A stretch of 64,000 nucleotides of DNA from Lasiosphaeria ovina. Its lineage: Eukaryota; Ascomycota; Sordariomycetes; Sordariales; Lasiosphaeriaceae. The notes beneath the pieces are model-generated. The model had not been told where the DNA came from. It was given only the letters and a program-made list of their open reading frames with translations, and did no database searches. Below are positions 57,036 through 64,000 of this stretch, piece after piece. Each line of letters begins with the position of its first letter. Within the stretch, counting starts at the first letter, position 1. Where the stretch lies: contig JAULSN010000006.1 in the NCBI GenBank assembly GCA_033439765.1, positions 3,348,001-3,412,000 of the forward strand, given 5' to 3'. Position numbers and translations under genes: made by a program.

Positions 57036-59600
57036 CTAGTTGGGCAGAGTCTCGACCAGAAAGCCCGAGAAATACTTGTCGACGGCCGCCGTTTCCTCTG
57101 GCCAGGCGCTCATGCCGACGACGAGATCAGGGCGGACGACAACGATGGCGCCCCGAGCATGGTTGACAGCATACCAGTAATGCGCATCCTCGTCGGGGGC
57201 ACGGTCGTCGTAGACAAGCGTAGCGACATCCAGCAGGCGCGCCAGCTCCGGCTCGTCGGGCCCAGCCGCCAACAACGACCCCTCTCCTACCACCTCGTGC
57301 GGCAGCGCCTTGATCACGAGCAGCACGTTGAATCGGTCGCACCCGCCAAAGCGCTCGTAGAAGCCGCCCGCGCCGAACCCGGCTCGTGCAAGCTGCGCCA
57401 CGCGCCCTCGCACGCCGCCCTGCAGGTCCGACGCGAACACGAGGATGTGGAACCGGTCGACGCCCGTCATGCCGTCGTACAGGTACCCCGTCGAGCTCGC
57501 GCCGAAGCACACGCGCGGGCTCGGGGCGCGCACGCCGTTGAGCAGGCTTGTCGGCCGAGCCGTCGTCGAGGCCTTGCCCGTGGCCACAACATTGTCAGGC
57601 GGGCAGATGGGGGAGGTGACGATGGGCCCCTCGACACCGAGCAGGAATTTCGCGTTTCGCCCGAAGAACGAGTACAGGAAGCGCAGGTCGGCGTCAGCGG
57701 AGCCGTCGAGGGCCGGCATGTTCTCGTCGTGGACCTCGATCTTGGCGTCGAGCCCACGCAGCTCGGCTAGCGGCAGGTTGAGGTTGCAGATAAAGCGCAG
57801 GTACGCGCCCGACACGCGGATCACGCGGTTTGCGAACAGCCGCCGCTCTGAGTCGTACGTCGGCAGCACCGCCGCCGCTCTTGCGTGGCCCTTGATGCTC
57901 AGCCCCAGCTTCCAGCCCAGGTTGGCGGCGTCGTAAATGGACGAGTTCAGCCCAAACGCGCCCAGCACGCTGTGCACGTGTCTATGGCCCAGTATGTTAG
58001 CGGGGGTATGTCAGGGTGTGGGTGGTACGGATGGTGCTCACGCTGCGTCGCCGCCGATGTGGACGCGCTGGTCGGGCGTCGAGTAAGACCTCGCCACGCG
58101 TTCGTTGACTGTTTGCCCAGGATTGTTAGCCGTCGGCCTTCCCTCCAGATGATGGCTGCAACTGCTGTGGTATCATGAATAGAAGCTCCTAGGTTTGCGT
58201 ACCTCGCCACACGGCAAACCAGCTCATGGCAGACGCAAACTCGACAGTCCAAGGCGCAATGATCTTGTTGAGGTGCTGCAGCGCCTCTTCGGGCGTGATG
58301 GTGTGGTTGTGGACCTGCGTCTCACCGACTGTCGACCGATTTCCGTTCTTCAGATTCTTCCGCGCGGCAGCAATCTTGGCAGCGGTCTCGCCCGTGATCT
58401 GGACGTAGAATCTGCCCGTGCAGGCCGTGTGAGTATGATTCAATCTAATGTCAAGACCAAAGAAATGATGCTCACCGAGTGTGGCCGTCCTCTCGCGGAA
58501 TTACGATGCAGCCGCCGTGTTCCGGGCTGATGAGGATGCTTGCGGATTGTCAGCAACAAGACGTGCTCGCCAGTGGTGTTGGGGTTGCTCCACCAGAAGC
58601 CCAGGATGTAGGGAAAGTCTGTCTTGAACTGGCAGTCCATGATGGCCCAGAAGCAGTCGGTAGCGAGGCCATCGAAGGGGATCTCGAGCTTCTCGCGGAT
58701 CTTGCTCGACGCGCCATCGGCCCCGATGAGGTAGCGTGCGCGGACGGTTTCGGTAGTACCGGTTTGGACATTCTTCAAGGTCGCGGTAACGGGGTGGGAC
58801 TTGGTTGCAGGCTCGTCATCGACTTGGAAGCTGTCGACGGTGGTGCAGCGCTCGACGAGGGCGCGGTGGCGCAGCAGGTCGCGGATGTAGATCTTCTCGA
58901 TCTGGCCCTGGGTGATGATGTGGATGCCCTTGAAGCGCGAGTCGCACGTCGAGCTGTGGTCGTGGAAGAGCTTGACGCCGTTGCGGTACAGCACCGTTGA
59001 GTCGAGCAGCGGGCCCACCTCGGCTGCCTCGTGCCCAACCCCCCAAGACTGCAGGTACTCCACTGCCCGAGGCTGCAGTCCGTCTGCCCTGCCCGACAGG
59101 CACGGTGCAGCTGCCTTGTCTACGTTTAAGGTTAGCACTCGACCTCCCTGGAGGCACTGGACTCAGTCACTCACCGACAATCCTGAAGCTGATGCCCTGC
59201 CTCGCCAGGTTCATGGCCACCTCCAACCCAAACGGACCAGCTGTTCCATCGTCTCCCTGTTAGCCCACCGATTCCCAAACATCGACCTAGTCGAGAACGC
59301 GAATTACCGACCTCCGCAGATGAGAACGTCAACCTCAGTCTCCGGCTTCCACCACGCCGGTTTCTCCTGCCCCGCTTCGGTCCCATTATACACATCGGGC
59401 CAGCTGCGCAGCTGTGCGATGCCGAAGCTATTCCCAACTGTCGACGTCAGCTTCTCCCCCTCCACGGGTAGCCGGTAATGCGCCCTCTCGCCCGTCTCGT
59501 CGCTGAAATGCTTTTCGTCGGCCCATGGCGCCGTCGCCCCCTCTCCGGCAGGGACAGCGTAGCCGTTCTTCCACGTGTACGGGGGCAGAGAGCGCGCCAT
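57036..59600 (-). CDS. phenol-2-monooxygenase-type FAD monooxygenase, 725 aa
   Basis: Flavin-dependent aromatic hydroxylase with an FAD_binding_3-type domain and a thioredoxin-like C-terminal dimerisation domain. Exons on the minus strand: 59600-59312, 59252-59175, 59119-58594, 58538-58476, 58411-58203, 58108-58042, 57981-57036, with introns of 55-94 bp. VDVLICG leads into the dinucleotide-binding turn. GRADGLQPRAVEYLQSWG and YLIGADGASSKIREKL are family hallmarks (the latter the DG motif). HIGGDAAHVHS is the GD motif contacting the FAD ribose. The C-terminal 200 residues (RFHILVFASDLQGG, VVRPDLVVGMSAW) match the phenol hydroxylase C-terminal domain. The 59-bp first intron splits the GxGxxG turn and its acceptor is uncertain by a few bases. 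It could hydroxylate the cluster's phenolic aldehyde or acid (inference). Confidence 0.9.
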
Positions 59601-61338
59601 TTCGTGAACGGTATCGATTGGAGGAATTTGTGATCAATACTGGACATGAAAGAACTAGATTCCCACAGTTTGGGGAGCAGTGGGCACAAAAATGCCATCA
59701 TTGTACATTACTTTCTCGCGATGGCGTTCGTGCGACCATGATCCAGCGTAGTCCGCTCTCGCCGTACTCCGGTCCCATTAACCAGCACTTTGGTTATGAA
59801 CTGAGGTGCAAAGCCTCCTTCCAGGACCAGAGTCGCCTAAATCGAAAGACTTTTAGCTCGGGGCTGAAATAATCTGGCCACTCCTCTATCCATCAACTCC
59901 ACCGGGCTTGGCACGCACTCTGTCGTGCATTGGCGAAACACAGCCTCGTTGCTGACGCTGGCAATGATGACCATTCTTTCAGGTTCCACTGCTGGCTGTC
60001 TGCCGTACGCTGTGCTTGAGCTTCTGGCATAGCTCTGTTTATATAACGTCGGCTTGAAAGTCAATTTGATTTAGGCATGTGTCTTTCTACACTCCAATCC
60101 CTGAATATTTATTAGGGTAGTGCTTGTGAAGAAGGAAAAGATCATCGTAAACACACGGCTAGGAAAAGCTTTAAAATGTATTTGTAGAAAGAAACAAACC
60201 TCTGGAATTCTAGAATAGGGATTCTAGAATAATACCTGTTATCCCCCTCCGCGAAAAACCCCAAGGTCGAGCCGCAAAGTCTATGGCCCTTTGGATTTTC
60301 TTAAAGTCCCCCGCTAATGAATGTTCTATAAACTAGCTACAGCTTAGCCAAGTCCGGTAATAGAGGATGGAGGAGCGTTGTACTGTGAAATCTAATTACA
60401 GCGCCATTTTGACATGGTGGTCAGAGACAGGGGGAGATTGGGGAAGATATTGTCACGGGGAAAGGGCATTTCCTTCGCTGGAGAATGCTTTCAGTCGCTC
60501 CTTTCGCACAACATCGTGAAAATAGCACAAAGCGGCGAAAGAAAAGGATCTACGTCAATTTGCCCCAACGCTTCGAGATTTTTGCAGCTTTATGCTCGCA
60601 CTTGAGGGTCACAACGGGAATGAAATCGGCGAGAATGCCACCGGTCGGGCATGGAAAGCCTACCGCGAGAAAGAACCAAAGGCGGCAGAAGTGATGCTGC
60701 GCTTCCTATCACAGGTTGAGACGGACGATGGCAAAAGGTTATCGCTTCTAGCTGCCACGTATGGGGAGCGCAGAGGCTCTTGGTGCATCGCCCCAGTGCT
60801 CCTCCTGCGCGGCATTGCTCTTTTGGAGCCTGCGGGCTATATGCATCGATGTGAAAACTGTAAGTCTTACTTTTAATGTTTTTCGAGGTACCTGGCTAGG
60901 TTAATATAATCTATTAGAGGTCGATTAAACGGCTAATAAAGCGTTTTACCATTTACTGGTAAACGGGTCTGGCAAAAGCATGTGAAAGGTTGTCCATCTC
61001 TGACCACCGTATCGAAACAAGAATCTGATATGTATCCTGATCTGCAAATGCCAAATGGATCATGTGAACCTCAACAGTTCGACTCCTATTGCTTGGTACA
61101 GCTGTGCGAGGATCACATTTGCAGGGAAACTGCCAGTGGTGGATTACTAGGTTAGTGAAGCTAGAGTTTAAACTACCGGCCCGCAGGCGGGAACTCTAAT
61201 TACGGAGGGTGGATACCTGGCTGGTCCCGCCGTGCAGGGACCATACGGTTGCTCTGTGCACAACATCACGACTCTCCATTCTCACCACCTCCAGCCAACA
61301 ACTCAACATTCCATCATCCCATTGAAACCCGCAGCTTT
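59601..61338. other. Intergenic stretch with small palindromic repeat
   Basis: Two copies of the palindrome ATTCTAGAAT occur near 60205-60230. A plus-strand frame 60592-60876 (94 codons) has no recognised family and may be a remnant. No supported gene. Confidence 0.4.
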
Positions 61339-63635
61339 CTACTTCAGCGACTCGCTGTCAGCCGGCGAGGTTGCTCTCTGCGGGTGCTGGCCCTTCAGGT
61401 CGCGGAGATACAGGTGCCTTATCGCGAGGATAGTTGCCACCGCTCCGACTGCAAACCCGGCGGTAACATAGTTTCCCATGACAATATACGGCTGCAGGTA
61501 CGTAGGAAACGTGAAAATCGGAATCCAAGCTGAGTGGGTATACGCAAAGGCATTCATCTAATCAATAATTAGTCTGGTTATCGTCACCGGGGCCTGATAG
61601 TTGGGGGGGGGGGGGAGATGTTGTGAGATCGGACGAGGGCAACTTACCATGGCAGAGACGTATGCCCGCTTCTCCGGGTCGTGTCTGTTAACCTCGTTGA
61701 CAAAGGTCCACGACAGGCCGGCAGAGGTGCCTGCGAGGGCGGTGAGATCTGATGGGAGTGTCAGCTTTTAGTTGAGAGAAGTCCCACTTTATCGGGGTCA
61801 AAGCTTACAATACAGAGCCCAGCGCGTTGCAATGTTCGGGGGATGAACCGGCGTTGCCGCGAGGGCGATTGGGAAGATGATAGCCATGGTGGCAGCAAAG
61901 ACCATGCCGGGCCACCTAGGCGAGCCAGGCAGACTGTCCGAGATCCACGAGTTTATGAGAGTACAGACAATGGTGATGACGTTGATCTTGTTAAGGTAAG
62001 CTTGGTTTTTCTTTTTCTTTCTTTTAGTAGACGGCGATCACTTACACCGAGCGGAATGATGTTGATCTGCGGAACTGTAAAGCGTGCCGGCTGGCCCTTG
62101 ACATTGTAGCTTTTGACCCAGAAAATCACTGCGGCGGTCAGCACTGACGGCACTCTCAAAGGGCAGCGAGGGGACTTACTGGAGCCTCCGGACTGGCCGA
62201 ACTGAGACATGAAGGCAAAGAACAGGGGGACTAGTTATTTGGACAATCAGCATCTAGGGTCCACGGGGGGGGGGTTTTTTTCTGGAAAGTATCGAGGCCG
62301 CTTACAGAGATAGACATGCCACGTCGAGTGCCAGCGCTTAATGTCTTTCCACTTGAAGAGTCCGGTGAGTGGCTTGGCCTCGGTAGGCATCCGCGCACGG
62401 GCCAGGTCGACTTCCTCCTGGGTGAAGATCCTAAATTTCTGCCATCAACAACTGCGGCACTGGGCACAAAGACTGCGAGAGAGAGAGAGAGACAAACCAG
62501 TTGGCCTTTGCTCGTCCGGGAAGCTGGGGCATTGCGAAAAGCGTCCACATTGCACACGGGAAAGAGATGAGGCCGCAGACGCTACTTTTTGTCAGTTTCG
62601 ATCCGAGTTTTTGGTCCCGCCTCCAAGCTTGGTGTCAGGCAAACTCACATGTACATCCACCGCCAGCCAGGCAGTCCTCGCACGCCGTCCAGCCCGGCAA
62701 ATACGCCCGCCATTAGGAAACCGGAGAAGAGCGGGCCGACGGCCACGAAGATCTGAATCAGGGTGTTGCGCCGCGCCAGCTCGTGCGGCTTGTAGTAGCT
62801 CGAGCACACGTACATAACGGCAGGGAAATGGCCGGCCTCAAACAAGCCAACGCTGTATCCATATTAGCCTATTCGTACGACATTTCCGAGAGAAGGTAGA
62901 GACACGCACAAGAAGCGGAACACGTAGAGCATGTTGACGTCCTTGACCGCGGCGGTGGCAAAGGTGAAGATGGTCCAGGCCAGCTCGATGAAGGCAATAT
63001 AGACAGGCGCGTTGACCTGGTGGCGGGCAACTGTTAGCATCGAGCACATAATCATTGGATTTGGTGGCAACGTACTCTGGTGAGAAGCAGGTTGGAGGGG
63101 ATCTGGCCAAACACGTATGCCGCACTCCAGACCGCATTGGCGTAGTTGAGCTCGTTTCCGTACATCTCAAGGTCCTCTTTCATGCCGCTGTCTGTGCAAA
63201 GGACTCTATTAGCATCAAATGCAAAGGGAAAGCCTGTGGACAGGCACGCAGGCACGCGGGGAAACAAGTAATGCCACATACTGAAGGCATTTGTAATGTT
63301 GACCTGGTCGAGGTATCTGCACATGACACCCAGTGCGGATGCCGAGATGAGCGTCAGGTCGAGCTTGGTGAGGAAGCGGGCTTCGGCCTTGGGGACGTCG
63401 AGCGCTGATCATTATTGTGGTAAGCAATTTGCTCTCTTCTTTTTTCCCCTCTGAATAACACGTCGGCGTAGTCAAACTTACACGACCAGATGTAGGACTT
63501 CCATGTCCTCTTGGACTCGACATATCGCGTTGCTGCAGTGACGGCTGCTTCGTCGTGTGAAATCTTTGACACAACCGGGGCGTCGGCACCCCTTTCTTCC
63601 ACGACGACGACCTTCTTTTCCTGGGGCTGTGCCAT
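61339..63635 (-). CDS. MFS permease, Dal5/anion:cation symporter type, 518 aa, twelve exons
   Basis: Plasma-membrane uptake permease of the allantoate-permease (Dal5-like) group, which move carboxylates, vitamins and related anions. Twelve exons on the minus strand: 63635-63482, 63404-63282, 63191-63076, 63016-62910, 62852-62649, 62581-62494, 62438-62306, 62230-62180, 62128-62046, 61986-61809, 61748-61648, 61557-61339. The eleven introns (51-90 bp) all keep phase. Family features: FLTKLDLTLI entry to helix 1, RYLDQVNITNAF, GQIPSNLLLTRV, the RFFVGLFEAGHFPAVMYV helix and ELARRNTLIQ. Later MSQFGQSGGSS, a half-way hydrophilic loop (LARARMPTEAKPLTGLFKWK) and a polar C-tail follow. It may import a precursor or be an unrelated neighbour. 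Confidence 0.92.
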
Positions 63636-64000
63636 GTTTGCTGGTGTTTCACTTTCAGGCCAGAGCTCATGCCGTGAAACTTGCCATCTCCACCAGCTGT
63701 CGGTGGCGGATACCTATCAGTCTTATCATGGGCGAATTTGTGAATTTTCTTTTTTTGTCGGTTCGACTATCTGTGTCGTCTTCGGCGGAGATCATGGCGA
63801 CATCGAGGTGAAGTCGCTTCGGCAAGAGTTTGGCCAGGCCAGCGCCATTGCGCTAGTCGCTGTTGAATGCTAGCACTGGTTTTAGAGCGATCTCGGCCCC
63901 GGGCGAGTGATGATAAATCCGCCCCTTGGACATGTGCTGGGCTGAGGAGCGAGGCCTTGGCGGCCTATCACGGGTACTGGCGCGTAGTACGTGCGATGGC
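63636..64000. other. Right edge, upstream of the permease
   Basis: Promoter side of the Dal5-like gene; no other feature recognised before the window ends. Confidence 0.4.

Noticed and set aside
1..64000. CRISPR arrays, bacterial operons or prophage
   Set aside because: No regularly spaced repeats of that kind; all genes show eukaryotic splicing.

Overview
The window is nuclear DNA of a filamentous ascomycete, most likely a Sordariomycete. The evidence is short 50-150 bp introns with GTRNGY donors and CTRAY-type branch sites, intron-rich genes, a tRNA-Leu with a canonical intron, a pogo/Fot1-type transposon relic with RIP-like (C-to-T) damage, and short AGGTACCTAGGTAGG-type intergenic words. 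Nothing is bacterial: there are no operons or Shine-Dalgarno sites. The species cannot be named from the sequence.

Left block (1-10.6 kb). A biosynthetic group: an adenylation-thiolation-reductase (NRPS-like) carboxylate reductase that runs off the left edge, a tRNA-Leu(CAG), a cytochrome P450, a monocarboxylate-type MFS transporter, and a short-chain dehydrogenase with a small TA-flanked inverted-repeat element (MITE) about 200 bp upstream of its start.

Middle block (10.6-41 kb). Mixed and partly decayed. It holds a broken patatin-TPR gene, an atypical protein-kinase-like gene, an amidohydrolase lacking its C-terminal half, a 104-residue conserved fungal protein, an AT-rich repeat relic zone with a dynein heavy-chain fragment, an orphan Cys-rich gene, a pisatin-demethylase-like P450, an NAD(P)-binding epimerase-like protein, a three-repeat Myb regulator, a small secreted glycoprotein, an N-terminally truncated HSPA12-like Hsp70 gene, and an unidentified ORF with an in-frame stop.

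Right block (41-64 kb). A 2676-residue non-reducing polyketide synthase (SAT-KS-AT-PT-ACP-ACP-CMeT-TE), an internally deleted Fot1-like element, a secreted DJ-1/PfpI-like protein, a CFEM-like cell-surface gene with broken frame, a phenol-2-monooxygenase-type FAD enzyme, and a Dal5-type MFS permease.

How they may work together (inference). A CMeT-containing non-reducing PKS that releases an aryl acid through its C-terminal hydrolase, plus a stand-alone A-T-R reductase, is the known fungal route to methylated orsellinaldehyde-type aryl aldehydes. The P450s, SDR, epimerase-like protein and FAD monooxygenase are plausible tailoring enzymes, the two MFS proteins plausible transporters, and the Myb protein a possible regulator. 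The PKS and the reductase are about 38 kb apart with relics between them, so this looks like a dispersed or rearranged cluster. The product cannot be read from the sequence. Exon boundaries below were worked out by hand from splice signals and reading phase.
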